The translations under genes were made by a program, and so were the position numbers. A DNA stretch of 64,000 bases, from the NCBI RefSeq assembly GCF_000971055.1, contig NZ_LARW01000066.1, positions 62,001 through 126,000 of the forward strand, written 5' to 3'. The notes beneath the pieces are model-generated. The model had not been told where the DNA came from. It saw only the letters and a program-made list of their open reading frames with translations, and did not search any database. Position 1 is the first letter of the stretch. Every line of letters begins with the position of its first letter. Positions 49,586-58,979 of this stretch are shown one piece after another. The stretch is from Sphingomonas sp. SRS2 (GTDB lineage: Bacteria; Pseudomonadota; Alphaproteobacteria; Sphingomonadales; Sphingomonadaceae).

Positions 49586-50845
49586 ATGTTTCCGATGGAT
49601 GGGAAGACAACAGGCGAGGGTTCCGATGACGAGCAGGCTCTGCGCTACGGCCAGGGTGTGCTTGGTGGCGTCCGTGTACTGGATATCGCGACCTTCGTAG
49701 CAGCCCCGTTCTGTGGGACAATTCTGGCGGATTTCGGTGCCGAGGTGATTAAGATCGAGCAGCCGGAGACTGGCGACAGTCTGCGCAAATTTGGGAGCAT
49801 AACCGAGTGTGGTGATACGCTGGTATGGCTGAGCGAGGCACGAAATAAGAAGAGCGTGACGCTCAACCTAAGCTCGCCTGACGGCGCGGCAATGTTTCGT
49901 CGGCTGGTCGCCCAGTCGGATGTGGTGCTCGAAAACTTCCGCCCCGGCACACTTGAAAAATGGGGAATCGGGTTCGAAACGCTCATTGATATTAATCCGC
50001 GTCTGATCATGTTGCGCGTGAGCGCTTATGGGCAGACCGGTCCGATGAAGAACGAGCCGGGCTTCGCGCGGATCGCTCACGCCTTTGGCGGGCTGTCCTT
50101 TTTGGCGGGCAATGCAGACGGGCCACCCGTCGTGCCTGGGTCGACATCGCTGGCCGACTATATTTCGGGCATGTGGGGCGCGATCGGCGTGCTTTTGGCG
50201 TTGCGGCATGCCGACGCCACGGGATGCGGGCAGTGCATCGATATCGGCCTATATGAGAGTATTTTTCGCCTGCTGGACGAATTGGCCCCGGCCTATGCGA
50301 AATTCGGCACAGTTCGTGAGCGGATGGGTGCGGACACGGTCAATGTAGCGCCCCATAGCCACTATCAGACGCTGGATGGCAGATGGGTCGCTATCGCCTG
50401 TACCAACGACCGCATGTTTGGGCGGCTGGCGGAGACGATAGGCCAGCCCGAATTGGCAGGCATGCCCGATTTCGCCACGTCGCTCGCGCGATCGGAAAAT
50501 CGCGAGCGAATCAATGCGATCGTGAGCGCCTGGACGACGAGCTTGCCGCTTGAGGCGCTGCTGGACATTTGTCGCCGCGGGCAGGTCCCTTGCGGACCGG
50601 TTTATTCGATCGAGGATATTTTCGCCGATCCACAGTATAAGGCGCGCCGCAATCTCATGACCGTCGTCGATCCGCGTGTCGGGGAACTGACGATCCCGGC
50701 GGCTATGCCCTCGCTGTCGGAAACGCCTGCGCGTTTCCGACACACGGGCCGCTCGCTGGGCGCGGATACGACCGATGTCTTGCGTGACCTGCTCGGGCTC
50801 GACCGGCCCGGCATTGATCGACTGCGGCGTGCTGGCGTGGTTTGA
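49586..50845 (+). CDS. class III CoA transferase (CaiB/BaiF family), first copy
   Basis: The 419-residue protein has the family opening GVLGGVRVLDIATFVAAPFC and GTILADFGAEVIKIEQPETGD, followed by SLNLSSPDGAAMF and GGLSFLAGNADGPPVVPGS. Class III transferases move CoA between acids through an Asp-bound intermediate. The donor and acceptor are not determined. An in-frame ATG at 49595 is a likely alternative start with AGGA upstream. It precedes an SDR gene by 6 bp. Confidence 0.85.
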   Translation: MFPMDGKTTGEGSDDEQALRYGQGVLGGVRVLDIATFVAAPFCGTILADFGAEVIKIEQPETGDSLRKFGSITECGDTLVWLSEARNKKSVTLNLSSPDGAAMFRRLVAQSDVVLENFRPGTLEKWGIGFETLIDINPRLIMLRVSAYGQTGPMKNEPGFARIAHAFGGLSFLAGNADGPPVVPGSTSLADYISGMWGAIGVLLALRHADATGCGQCIDIGLYESIFRLLDELAPAYAKFGTVRERMGADTVNVAPHSHYQTLDGRWVAIACTNDRMFGRLAETIGQPELAGMPDFATSLARSENRERINAIVSAWTTSLPLEALLDICRRGQVPCGPVYSIEDIFADPQYKARRNLMTVVDPRVGELTIPAAMPSLSETPARFRHTGRSLGADTTDVLRDLLGLDRPGIDRLRRAGVV

Positions 50846-50851
50846 TGATTA

Positions 50852-51643
50852 ATGGAAAAAAGACCTATGGTTGAACCCCGCGATCTCCCACAAACACCAA
50901 GCCTCCGCCTCGGCGGCAAGCGCGCGCTCGTCACGGGAGCCGGTAGAGGCATTGGCGCCGCCTGCGCAGTCGCTCTGGCCCAGGCTGACGCGACAGTCAC
51001 GCTCGCCGCACGGACGGAGCATGAAATTGTCGAGTTAGCCGAGGCAATTGTGAGTGCTGGCGGTCGTGCCGATCATATGGTGCTCGATCTCGTCGATTTG
51101 GACGCGATCGAAGCGGCGGTGTCCGGCCGCCCACCTTATGATATATTGGTCAACAATGCGGGTACCAACCGACCGGCAGCCTTTCTCGAGGTTGCACCGG
51201 AAGATTTCGACGCGGTGCTGGCGTTGAATCTGCGCGGGACCTTCTTTCTGTCTCAGGCTGTTGCCCGGACAATGGTGCAGGCCGGCCGAGGCGGTTCGAT
51301 CATCCATGTCTCTTCGCAAATGGGGCATGTCGGCGCCCGTGACCGGACCGTCTATTGCGCGAGCAAACATGCCCTTGAGGGGCTGACCAAGGCGATGGCT
51401 GTCGATCTCGGAGCGTTCGGCATCCGCGTCAATTCGCTTGCGCCGACCTTCATCGAGACCGAGCTTACCCGGTCCTTCCTTGCCGATCCGGCCTTCCGCG
51501 CCGATGCTCTTGGCAAAAGCAAGCTCGGACGATTTGGGACGGTAGAAGACATGATGGGTGCCGTCGTGTTCCTCGCCTCGGACGCCTCCGCGCTGATGAC
51601 GGGATCGGCCATGATGCTCGACGCGGGGTGGACGGCGGACTAG
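50852..51643 (+). CDS. short-chain dehydrogenase/reductase
   Basis: The 263-residue Rossmann-fold oxidoreductase has the cofactor motif VTGAGRGIGAACAV, the NNAGTN, catalytic Ser in HVSSQMGH and the catalytic Tyr/Lys in TVYCASKHA. It oxidises or reduces a hydroxyl/ketone, with NAD(P) specificity undetermined. It forms a pair with the CoA transferase upstream and is convergent with a SnoaL gene. An alternative ATG at 50867 (MVEPRDL) is possible. Confidence 0.85.
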   Translation: MEKRPMVEPRDLPQTPSLRLGGKRALVTGAGRGIGAACAVALAQADATVTLAARTEHEIVELAEAIVSAGGRADHMVLDLVDLDAIEAAVSGRPPYDILVNNAGTNRPAAFLEVAPEDFDAVLALNLRGTFFLSQAVARTMVQAGRGGSIIHVSSQMGHVGARDRTVYCASKHALEGLTKAMAVDLGAFGIRVNSLAPTFIETELTRSFLADPAFRADALGKSKLGRFGTVEDMMGAVVFLASDASALMTGSAMMLDAGWTAD

Positions 51644-51658
51644 CGCTTCGTGACGGGG

Positions 51659-52060
51659 TCATTCCGTTGGGCGGGGCGAGGCATGATGGGTCGCAATTTT
51701 CCACAGCCCGTCGCGTCGCACCAGCACATGGGTCATGCGATACGGGATGGCGGCGGTCTTGCCGCCTTCTGTCGAATAAAAGGTAACCTCTCCGGTCGCG
51801 GCAACGGCGTCGTCGCCAAGCGGCACTATATGCGGGATCTGATATTCGGCGGCAGTGAACCGTTCGGGTAGCAGCTCAAAATAGGTGCGGACGCCCTCCC
51901 GCGTTGTATAAAATGCGGCTGTCGACCCGTAAAAGGCAGTTTGATCGGCATATAATGATATCAGCCGATCGAGATCACGCGCCGCGAAGGCTTCAGCCCA
52001 CGCACGCTGCACGGCGACTGCAGCCTCCGTATCGACGGCGCGATCATCCATGGTTGTCAT
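51659..52060 (-). CDS. SnoaL/NTF2-like protein, second copy
   Basis: The 133-residue NTF2-fold protein contains VAVQRAWAEAFAARDLDRLISLY and FYSTEGGKTAAIPYRMTHVLVRRDGLWK, the pattern of the DUF4440/SgcJ type. The reaction is unknown; a nearby DUF-type activity on the same pathway is likely. It is the third of a minus-strand set with an EthD-like and a VOC gene. It differs clearly from the SnoaL gene at 46547. Confidence 0.72.
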   Translation of the reverse strand: MTTMDDRAVDTEAAVAVQRAWAEAFAARDLDRLISLYADQTAFYGSTAAFYTTREGVRTYFELLPERFTAAEYQIPHIVPLGDDAVAATGEVTFYSTEGGKTAAIPYRMTHVLVRRDGLWKIATHHASPRPTE

Positions 52061-52069
52061 GTCCTTTGG

Positions 52070-52387
52070 TCAGCCGACTTCACAGTCGATATGGGTCAGC
52101 GCGCCATCGAACATTTCGATCAACCTCAACGCCTGCTTACGCAGCGCGGCGCGTTCGGGTGAAGCCAACATATGCTCGATCGCCTCGACACTATCGAACT
52201 CGACAAGCACGATGCAGGCATGCTCAGGCGCTTTGTCCTCATAGCGATGCGGCCAGAGCGCTTTTGCGCCCCTGACGCCCGCCAGCCGCTGCAAGCCGGG
52301 GATCATCTCAATGTCGATTCCCTGGCGAAACGCCGCCTCCTGGCCCGCTTTGATGTTTCCGGTCCAGAACGCCGATCGAATCCACAT
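52070..52387 (-). CDS. EthD/Dabb-like dimeric alpha-beta barrel protein
   Basis: The 105-residue protein has the ferredoxin-like alpha-beta barrel pattern typical of EthD and stress-responsive Dabb domains, with HACIVLVEFDSVEAIEHML and the helix AALRKQALRLIEMFDG. These often bind or modify small metabolites. It lies 9 bp upstream of the SnoaL gene and one base after the VOC gene. The function is not known. Confidence 0.65.
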   Translation of the reverse strand: MWIRSAFWTGNIKAGQEAAFRQGIDIEMIPGLQRLAGVRGAKALWPHRYEDKAPEHACIVLVEFDSVEAIEHMLASPERAALRKQALRLIEMFDGALTHIDCEVG

Positions 52388-52388
52388 G

Positions 52389-53024
52389 TCAGTTCCCCCG
52401 TGGAGCCGGGCGGAATAGCGTCATTCGCCTTCCCACGCGCGCGCGCCAATCAGAAAAAGGTTCGAAGCCTTCGCTCGCTTCGCATCGCGCCTTCGTCTCC
52501 CCGAGTATCTCTTCGTCGGACTTTGAAAAGTCGAGCGGCTCGAGGAAAGGCTGGGTGATGTACCAGTCGCTGTCCACGAAGAATTCCAGGTTGTTGCCTT
52601 CCGGATCGTGCGCGTACACGCTCCAGGCAATCCCGTGCGACGCCGGCATCATTCCGGAGCAGTCCTCGGCGACTAGCCTGCGATAAATCTGGCGGAGATC
52701 GTCGATTGTGGCCATCTTGAATGAAATTTGGTTGATGCTCGCCCCATATTGCGGATTGGCTTCGTTCAGCGGCATGCTCTTCGGTCGGCCCGTGGCGAGA
52801 ACGATCTGATGGTGATCGGCGGGATCGCGCGAAAGAAAGGTTAGCTGCATTCCCGCTGCGAATCCGCGATCCGTCACGGTAAATCCCAACACGCGCGTGT
52901 AGAAATCTTCCATCCGGTCCATATCGATAACGCTCAGTCCCATATGGCTGAACGCAAGATTGGGCGGCGCGAGCTCCGGCGACAAAACCTCGGTCGGTCT
53001 CGATCCGGCCTGTGTAGCGTCCAT
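52389..53024 (-). CDS. VOC family protein, extradiol dioxygenase-like
   Basis: The 211-residue protein has one vicinal oxygen chelate domain: FSHMGLSVIDMDRMEDFYTRVLG supplies a metal His, and YAHDPEGNNLEFFVDSDW supplies a Glu, with an extra His in HHQIVLATG. This is the metal-site layout of glyoxalase I and type I extradiol dioxygenases. The C-terminal 50 residues are an unassigned extension. It may cleave an aromatic diol or act as an isomerase; the family alone does not decide. It is the first gene of the minus-strand set, divergent from lysR. Confidence 0.72.
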   Translation of the reverse strand: MDATQAGSRPTEVLSPELAPPNLAFSHMGLSVIDMDRMEDFYTRVLGFTVTDRGFAAGMQLTFLSRDPADHHQIVLATGRPKSMPLNEANPQYGASINQISFKMATIDDLRQIYRRLVAEDCSGMMPASHGIAWSVYAHDPEGNNLEFFVDSDWYITQPFLEPLDFSKSDEEILGETKARCEASEGFEPFSDWRARVGRRMTLFRPAPRGN

Positions 53025-53105
53025 TTACGATCTCTCCCAAGCAGATATGTTCTGCGCCGGGTCTAGCCCAATGGACAGTGGCCGACAAATTGGAATAAGC
53101 AACGG

Positions 53106-53128
53106 ATTGATCTGACCTAAGGATCAAT
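53106..53128. promoter_or_regulatory. candidate LysR operator with perfect dyad
   Basis: ATTGATC-N9-GATCAAT is a perfect 7-bp inverted repeat containing a T-N11-A core (T at 53111, A at 53123). It overlaps the ATG of the LysR gene at 53127 and lies 81 bp from the VOC start. It suits autoregulation and control of the divergent VOC set by the LysR protein. Confidence 0.55.
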
Positions 53129-54080
53129 GGAGAACAATCTCGTGCGCCCCATCATGAACGTCAACCTGAAGTTGCTGCAAGTGTTCCTGCTTGTGGCCGA
53201 GCATTGCAGCTTCAGGTCGGCAGCCAGCGCTGCCAATCGCTCCCAGTCCGCGATCAGCACGCAGATCAAGCAACTGGAGGGGCAATTGGGCGTGGCGCTG
53301 TTCCACCGCACGACACGTTCGGTCGCCCTCACCGCGGAGGGGCAGGAACTGGTCGACTGCGTTCGCCGCGCACTTTACGAGGTGGACGCGGGTTTGCGTA
53401 AGATTGCGGAATATGCCGAACTTCGCCGGGGCCATGTCTCGATCGGCTGTTCGCCGACCATCGCGGGCACAAGGCTGCCGGCGGTCCTTGTCGCGTTCGG
53501 GCGCGAATATCCGGCGGTCAAGCTGTTCGTTGAAGAGCTCACGTCGGAGGGCCTGCATGACCGGCTTCGCAAGCGCGAAGTAGACTTCGGGATAGGGCCA
53601 GTTCTGGATGAGGCCGACTTCGTCTATGATCGCATTTTGAAGGAAGAACTTTATGCATTGGTGCCCCGGCGTCTTTTCCAGACGATCGGATCGACGATCG
53701 GTTTCCGCGAACTGCTCGAAATGCCCGTGCTCCTTCTCAACCCGGCGTCAGCGCTCCGCGCGATCATTGAAGACGCGGTTGTGCAGCACGGCCTGAAACT
53801 ATCGACCAACTATCAATTCGCGCAGACACAGTCGTTGATTTCTGCAAGCGCGGCGGGCCTGGGCGCCGCCATCCTTCCGAAAATCGCCATCCCGGAAACG
53901 CTCCACCCGGATCTACAGGCGCTGCGCATCATCGATCCGGTGATAACGCGCGAAATCGCCATCATCATGCCGCGCGGACATAATCTCTCGCCTGCGGCAG
54001 CGCGTCTGGCCGAACTGCTTGCAGTCATGATGTCAGACGAACATCGCGCGCGGTCTCCGCGCCGAAAGGTGCGTGATTGA
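53127..54080 (+). CDS. LysR family transcriptional regulator
   Basis: The 317-residue protein has an N-terminal winged helix (LKLLQVFLLVAEHCSFRSAASAANRSQSAIS) and a periplasmic-binding-like effector domain. The effector is unknown but is likely an intermediate of the adjacent pathway. I use the ATG at 53127 with AAGGA upstream; an ATG at 53154 (MNVNLKLLQ) matches the usual LysR start better and would free the dyad operator from the coding region. It is divergent from the VOC gene and followed by the GMC operon. Confidence 0.85.
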   Translation: MENNLVRPIMNVNLKLLQVFLLVAEHCSFRSAASAANRSQSAISTQIKQLEGQLGVALFHRTTRSVALTAEGQELVDCVRRALYEVDAGLRKIAEYAELRRGHVSIGCSPTIAGTRLPAVLVAFGREYPAVKLFVEELTSEGLHDRLRKREVDFGIGPVLDEADFVYDRILKEELYALVPRRLFQTIGSTIGFRELLEMPVLLLNPASALRAIIEDAVVQHGLKLSTNYQFAQTQSLISASAAGLGAAILPKIAIPETLHPDLQALRIIDPVITREIAIIMPRGHNLSPAAARLAELLAVMMSDEHRARSPRRKVRD

Positions 54081-54099
54081 TCGGAAAATATTAGTAATT
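54076..54099. promoter_or_regulatory. ATTGATC half-site before the GMC operon
   Basis: ATTGATC at 54076-54082 repeats the left arm of the LysR-gene dyad, and GTAATTC (54093-54099) may be a degenerate partner. It overlaps the LysR stop codon and stands about 100 bp upstream of the GMC start, in an AT-rich segment. This is a candidate binding site, not proven. Confidence 0.4.
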
Positions 54100-54177
54100 C
54101 TCAGTATAATTGAATTTGTTGGTGCCGTCTCCTCGGGTCTAAACCGTTATCCATCATAAACTCTTTGGGCGACATCC

Positions 54178-55809
54178 TTGGATTACGACTACATCATCAT
54201 CGGTGGGGGATCCGCGGGCTGCGTGCTGGCCAACAGGCTAAGCGTCGATCCCGCCGCGAAGGTGCTCCTGCTCGAGGCGGGTGGCGTCAGCCGCAGCCCT
54301 TGGATGACGATTCCGGCCGGGACCGCCCAACTCTACGCGAATCCGCACGTCAATTGGTGCTTTCGGACCGACCCCGAGCCAAGCCTGAACAATCGCAGCA
54401 TCTACTGCCCGCGCGGTAAGACCCTGGGCGGCAGCAGCGCCATTAACGGCTTTGTCTATATGCGCGGTGTGCCAGCCGATTATGAAGGCTGGCGTTCGCT
54501 CGGCAATGCGGGTTGGGCGTGGGAGGACGTTCTTCCCTATTTCAAGATGAGCGAAGACCAGGCCCGCGGTCCCGATGCTTATCATGGCGTCGGCGGTGAG
54601 TTGCACATCAGCGACCTGACGGCGCCCCATCCCGCGTCGCGCGCTTTCGTCAGGTCGGCTGAGGCCGTAGGATTTCCCTTCAATCCTGACTTCAACGGCG
54701 CGACGCAGGAAGGCGCTGGCTATGTCCAATATACGATCAAGCGCGGCGCGCGACACTCGGCCGCTGCGGCCTTCCTCGATCCGATCAGATCGCGCCCTAA
54801 TCTGTCGATAATAACCGCAGCGCATGTGACGCGGATATGTATCGCGAACGGTCGCGCGACATCGGTCGACTATCTTCGCGACGGCGTCGCGCAGACCGCC
54901 CATGCGCGGGAGATCATCCTGTCAGCCGGTACCATAAACTCTCCGCAGATCCTGATGCTGTCCGGCATCGGCCCCGCCGCCGCGTTGCAAGAGCTCGGCA
55001 TCGCGGTGGTGAAGAACTTGCCCGGGGTCGGCCGCAACCTGCAGGACCATGTTTATGCGCACTATCTGTCGAATGTCGTCCCCAGCTTCTCCATCAACAA
55101 ACTGATCCTCAATGCAGCCAGCCCGCTGACGGCATGGCGTCTCCTGCCTCACGTTCTGCAATATGCCTGGCGCCGCACCGGCCTGCTGACGACGGCGGCG
55201 GCGCAGGTCGCCGCCTTCGTGAAGTCCACCGCGGCAGAAGGCACGCCCGATCTCCAGATCCAGTTTCGCCCCTTCAGCATGATCATTGCGTCCGACGGCC
55301 GCTTCGTCGCGGAGGGTCATCCGGCCGTCACCGCATCCTGCACCTATATCCGGCCCCATTCACGCGGAGCCGTGAGCCTGCGCTCGCCGGACCCGTTCGC
55401 GGCGCCCGCGATAGTTTTCAATTATTTGCAGGACGAACGTGACCAGCGCGCGATGATCGAGGGGATCCGCATCATACGGCGTATATTCGCCGCCTCGCCG
55501 ATGCAGGAGCATGTAGTGGCGGAGGCCTCGCCTGGCGCGACATGTGAATCCGACGGGCAGATATTGGCCTATCTGCGGGAAAATGCCCAAGCCATGTATC
55601 ACCCGGTCGGTAGCTGCCGGATGGGCCGTGACGCAATGGCGGTCGTGGACGATCGCCTGCGCGTCCACGGTATCGCCGGGCTGCGGGTCATCGACGCTTC
55701 GATAATGCCCACGATCGTGTCGGGCAACACCAACGCGCCGGCCATCATGATCGCTGAAAAGGGTGCCGACATGGTTCGCGCCGACGTCGCCAAGTCATTG
55801 GCGGCCTGA
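54178..55809 (+). CDS. GMC family FAD-dependent alcohol dehydrogenase
   Basis: The 543-residue protein opens with the FAD motif [17 protein letters not shown] and contains the GMC signatures [21 protein letters not shown] and, in the C-terminal domain, [10 protein letters not shown] and a late His-Asn-type active site ([10 protein letters not shown]). It resembles choline dehydrogenase-like and PEG alcohol dehydrogenase enzymes of sphingomonads and would oxidise a primary alcohol to an aldehyde. The start is a TTG at 54178. It is first in the eight-gene operon running to about 62240. Confidence 0.9.
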   Translation: MDYDYIIIGGGSAGCVLANRLSVDPAAKVLLLEAGGVSRSPWMTIPAGTAQLYANPHVNWCFRTDPEPSLNNRSIYCPRGKTLGGSSAINGFVYMRGVPADYEGWRSLGNAGWAWEDVLPYFKMSEDQARGPDAYHGVGGELHISDLTAPHPASRAFVRSAEAVGFPFNPDFNGATQEGAGYVQYTIKRGARHSAAAAFLDPIRSRPNLSIITAAHVTRICIANGRATSVDYLRDGVAQTAHAREIILSAGTINSPQILMLSGIGPAAALQELGIAVVKNLPGVGRNLQDHVYAHYLSNVVPSFSINKLILNAASPLTAWRLLPHVLQYAWRRTGLLTTAAAQVAAFVKSTAAEGTPDLQIQFRPFSMIIASDGRFVAEGHPAVTASCTYIRPHSRGAVSLRSPDPFAAPAIVFNYLQDERDQRAMIEGIRIIRRIFAASPMQEHVVAEASPGATCESDGQILAYLRENAQAMYHPVGSCRMGRDAMAVVDDRLRVHGIAGLRVIDASIMPTIVSGNTNAPAIMIAEKGADMVRADVAKSLAA

Positions 55810-55825
55810 TCCCACGGGGAAAGTC

Positions 55826-57301
55826 ATGCAAGAATATCAGATGCTGATCGGCGGCGAATGGTTGCCGGCCGAGGCCGGTGAAACCTTCGAGACGGTGGAT
55901 CCTTTTTCCGGAGAGCCGTGGGCGCGCTTGCCGCGCGGACGCGCCGCAGATGCGGAGCGGGCGGTGACCGCCGCGCTTCGCGCCGGCGCCGGCGATTGGG
56001 CGTCGATGACGGCCACGCGGCGCGGGCATCTCCTGCGGCGGTTCGGCGACCTCATTGCCGACAATGCCGACCGGCTCGCCCGGATCGAGGTGCGCGATAA
56101 TGGCAAGCTCTATGCGGAGATGAAGCGGCAGGTCGAATATATACCCCAATATTTCCACTATCAGGCGGGTCTTGCGGACAAGATCGAAGGGGCGGTGATT
56201 CCGATAGACAAAGCCGATGCGTTCAACTTCACCCGCCTTGAGCCGCTGGGGGTTTGCGTTGCGATAACGGCTTGGAATTCGCCGCTCCTGCTGGCGGCGA
56301 ACAAATTGGCACCGGGATTGGCGGCTGGTAATAGCTTCGTGTTGAAGCCGTCAGAATTTACCTCGGCCTCGGCGCTTGAACTGGGCCGACTGGCCGAAGA
56401 AGCAGGCCTTCCACCCGGCGTGCTGAACGTCGTCACTGGCTTTGGCGCGGAGATCGGCGAGCCGCTGGTGCGTCATCCCGGCGTCGCCAAGATTGCCTTC
56501 ACCGGGAGCGAGACGGGCGGGCAGCGCATCTACGAGACCGCGGCACGCGACTTCAAGCATGTGACGCTGGAATTGGGCGGCAAGTCTCCGAATATCGTAT
56601 TCGCCGATGCCAATCTCGACAACGCCGCGAAAGGCGTCATCGCTGGCTTCTTATCGGCAACCGGACAAACTTGCGTCGCCGGATCACGGCTTCTTGTCGA
56701 ACGCCGCATCCATGATGAATTCGTCGCGCGCCTGGTCGAGCTCGCGGGCGAAGCCATCATCGGCGATCCGATGGACGGTGGCACTCACATCGGTCCAATC
56801 ACGACCCGACCGCAATATGACAAGATTCTCGACTATATCGAGATCGCGAAGGCCGAGGGTTGCACCTGTGCCTTCGGCGGACGTCCCTGGCAGCATCCCT
56901 CCAGTCCCAAGGGTTTGTTTGTGGAGCCGACAATCTTCACCGGCGTGCGCAACGATATGAGGATCGCACAGGAGGAGGTGTTCGGCCCGGTTCTGGCCTG
57001 TATTCCTTTCGATAGCGAGGAGCATGCGATCGCGATCGCGAACGATAGCGCCTATGGTCTTGCCGCGGGCATCTGGACGCAAAATACGGCGCGAATGCTG
57101 CGCATGAGCCAGCGCATCAAGTCCGGCATCGTCTGGATCAACATGTATCGTGCGGTCAGCTACATGTCGCCCTTCGGCGGATTCAAGCGATCGGGCCTCG
57201 GCCATGAAAATGGCAGTGGCGCGATCTATGACTATCTCCAGACCAAGAGCGTCTGGATCAACATGTCGGACGAAACGCCCGATCCCTTCGTGCTCGGCTG
57301 A
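55826..57301 (+). CDS. aldehyde dehydrogenase
   Basis: The 491-residue protein has the ALDH residues Asn151, Lys174, Glu249 (LELGGKS) and the nucleophile Cys283 (GQTCVAG). It oxidises an aldehyde to a carboxylate with NAD(P). The ATG at 55826 follows GGGGAAAG; an upstream in-frame start at 55763 overlaps the GMC gene. Following the GMC enzyme, it would oxidise the GMC product to an acid. Its TGA overlaps the next ATG (TGATG). Confidence 0.92.
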   Translation: MQEYQMLIGGEWLPAEAGETFETVDPFSGEPWARLPRGRAADAERAVTAALRAGAGDWASMTATRRGHLLRRFGDLIADNADRLARIEVRDNGKLYAEMKRQVEYIPQYFHYQAGLADKIEGAVIPIDKADAFNFTRLEPLGVCVAITAWNSPLLLAANKLAPGLAAGNSFVLKPSEFTSASALELGRLAEEAGLPPGVLNVVTGFGAEIGEPLVRHPGVAKIAFTGSETGGQRIYETAARDFKHVTLELGGKSPNIVFADANLDNAAKGVIAGFLSATGQTCVAGSRLLVERRIHDEFVARLVELAGEAIIGDPMDGGTHIGPITTRPQYDKILDYIEIAKAEGCTCAFGGRPWQHPSSPKGLFVEPTIFTGVRNDMRIAQEEVFGPVLACIPFDSEEHAIAIANDSAYGLAAGIWTQNTARMLRMSQRIKSGIVWINMYRAVSYMSPFGGFKRSGLGHENGSGAIYDYLQTKSVWINMSDETPDPFVLG

Positions 57302-58170
57302 TGATGGCGCGGGACGAAATTGCGGGCGCTTGGGACGCCGCCGCCGTGCAGGCGGCCGTCGGACGCGAGGCGCGCGCCACCGATAGGCTGAATCGGCGCA
57401 CGGCGTCTCTTCTGCTCGACACGCTTGGCCATCCTATGGCTCGGCCGGTTTGCGAGGGTGATGAGGCACCGCTTGGTGCCCATTGGTGCTTGGCGCCACC
57501 CGAGGCTCCCACAGCCGATCTGCGCGAGGACGGTCACCCCGGCGGCGCCCATGGCATGCTGCCTGAGCTTCCCCGATCACGCCGGATGTGGGCGGGAGGC
57601 GAAGTACGCTGGCATGGATCGTTCAAGATCGGCGACGATGTATTGCGCCAATCGCGCATCGAGCAGGCCTCGCTCAAGCACGGCCGATCCGGTGCGTTAT
57701 GCTTTGTTACGCTTGCCCATGAATATTCGATCGCGGGAACGCGGGTCATCTCCGAACGCCAGGACATCGTTTACCGGGCGGAGAACAGCGTCGGCGGATC
57801 ATCCATCGAACCAGCGCCGATGGGAAAGATACTCCAACGCCTGCCGATAAACTCGGTCCGCCTGTTCCGTTTCTCCGCCTTGACGGGCAACGCGCATCGC
57901 ATTCATTACGACCTGCCCTACGCGACCGCCGCCGAGGGATATCCGGCGCTGGTGATCCACGGTCCTCTTCAGGCGGCGTTTCTGATGCAGATCGCCGCCA
58001 GGTCGACGGACCGCCCGCTTCGCCGCTTCAGCTATCGCGCATCGCGGCCGCTATTTTCCGGTGCGGATCTGTTGGGAGTCCGTGATCCCTCCGGGGATCC
58101 CGCTATTTTCCTCACTTATGTCGAGGGCATCGGCGTGGGTATGCGCGCCGAAGCGGAATGGGGCTTTTGA
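57301..58170 (+). CDS. mesaconyl-C4-CoA hydratase-like protein (FAS1-like dehydratase + hot-dog)
   Basis: The 289-residue protein has two hot-dog halves, an N-terminal FAS1-like dehydratase part and a C-terminal MaoC-like part. It contains RRMWAGGEVRWHGSFKIGDD, close to the pattern I recall for mesaconyl-C4-CoA hydratases (Meh), and LVIHGPLQAAFLM. Meh-type enzymes hydrate 3-methylfumaryl-CoA to (S)-citramalyl-CoA. Here the next gene is a CoA-ester lyase of the citramalyl/malyl-CoA type, which fits. The substrate specificity is inferred. It overlaps the ALDH by one base. Confidence 0.72.
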   Translation: MMARDEIAGAWDAAAVQAAVGREARATDRLNRRTASLLLDTLGHPMARPVCEGDEAPLGAHWCLAPPEAPTADLREDGHPGGAHGMLPELPRSRRMWAGGEVRWHGSFKIGDDVLRQSRIEQASLKHGRSGALCFVTLAHEYSIAGTRVISERQDIVYRAENSVGGSSIEPAPMGKILQRLPINSVRLFRFSALTGNAHRIHYDLPYATAAEGYPALVIHGPLQAAFLMQIAARSTDRPLRRFSYRASRPLFSGADLLGVRDPSGDPAIFLTYVEGIGVGMRAEAEWGF

Positions 58171-58172
58171 CG

Positions 58173-58979
58173 ATGACGCCGCTGCTGAAGCCGCCGATCG
58201 CGCCACTCTTCGTGCCCGGCAATCGCCCTGAGCGGTTCGCGAAAGCGGCCGCGAGCGGAGCGGACGCCGTGATCATCGACTTGGAGGACGCCGTCTCACC
58301 AGAGGACAAAGATCAGGCGCGTCGCAATGCGGCCGCGCATGCCATTACCGGGGTGCCAGTCATCATCCGGATCAACGGGGCCGATACGCCCTGGTTTGAG
58401 CAGGATGTTGCAATGCTTGCCAGCCGCCCCCCCGCTTGCGTCATGGTCGCTAAAGCGGCGGTCGGCGCGATCGACACGGTCGTCAAGCATAGTGCTCCGG
58501 CCTGGGTCTTGCCCCTTGTAGAGTCCGCCGAGGGCATGGCTACGCTCGACCAGTTTCTCGGCCACTCGCGGGTGATTTGCGCCGCCTTCGGCGCCCTGGA
58601 CTGCGCGCTCGATCTCGGCTGCGCGCCCGACTGGGAGCCGCTGCTCGCCTGCCGTAGCGAGCTCGTGCTGCGATCGCGGCTCGCCGATATTGCCCCGCCG
58701 ATCGAAGGCGTCACAACCGCGATTGACGATATAGATGCGCTCGTGGACGACTGCCGACGCGCGCGCGCCTTGGGTTTTGGTGGCAAATTGGCCATCCACC
58801 CAACTCAGATCGCCGCCATCCAAACCGGCTTTGCCTTCACCGATGAAGAACATGCCTGGGCGCGAGCAGTCATGAAAGCGCATATGGGCGCCGGGGCGGT
58901 GGCCGCCGCCGGCTCCATGATCGACAAGCCCGTGCTCGAACGAGCGCAGCGCATCATCGCTGGAGGCGTACGAGGATGA
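58173..58979 (+). CDS. HpcH/HpaI-type CoA-ester lyase (citramalyl/malyl-CoA lyase-like)
   Basis: The 268-residue TIM-barrel protein has the CitE-like motif APLFVPGNRPERF, ADAVIIDLEDAV (metal-binding Glu/Asp) and PLVESAEGM. This family cleaves malyl-CoA, citramalyl-CoA or related 3-hydroxyacyl-CoA thioesters in reversible retro-Claisen reactions. The ATG at 58173 follows the Meh-like stop by 2 bp; an in-frame start at 58158 adds five codons. Together with the Meh-like gene it would yield acetyl-CoA and pyruvate from citramalyl-CoA. Specificity is not proven. Confidence 0.8.
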   Translation: MTPLLKPPIAPLFVPGNRPERFAKAAASGADAVIIDLEDAVSPEDKDQARRNAAAHAITGVPVIIRINGADTPWFEQDVAMLASRPPACVMVAKAAVGAIDTVVKHSAPAWVLPLVESAEGMATLDQFLGHSRVICAAFGALDCALDLGCAPDWEPLLACRSELVLRSRLADIAPPIEGVTTAIDDIDALVDDCRRARALGFGGKLAIHPTQIAAIQTGFAFTDEEHAWARAVMKAHMGAGAVAAAGSMIDKPVLERAQRIIAGGVRG

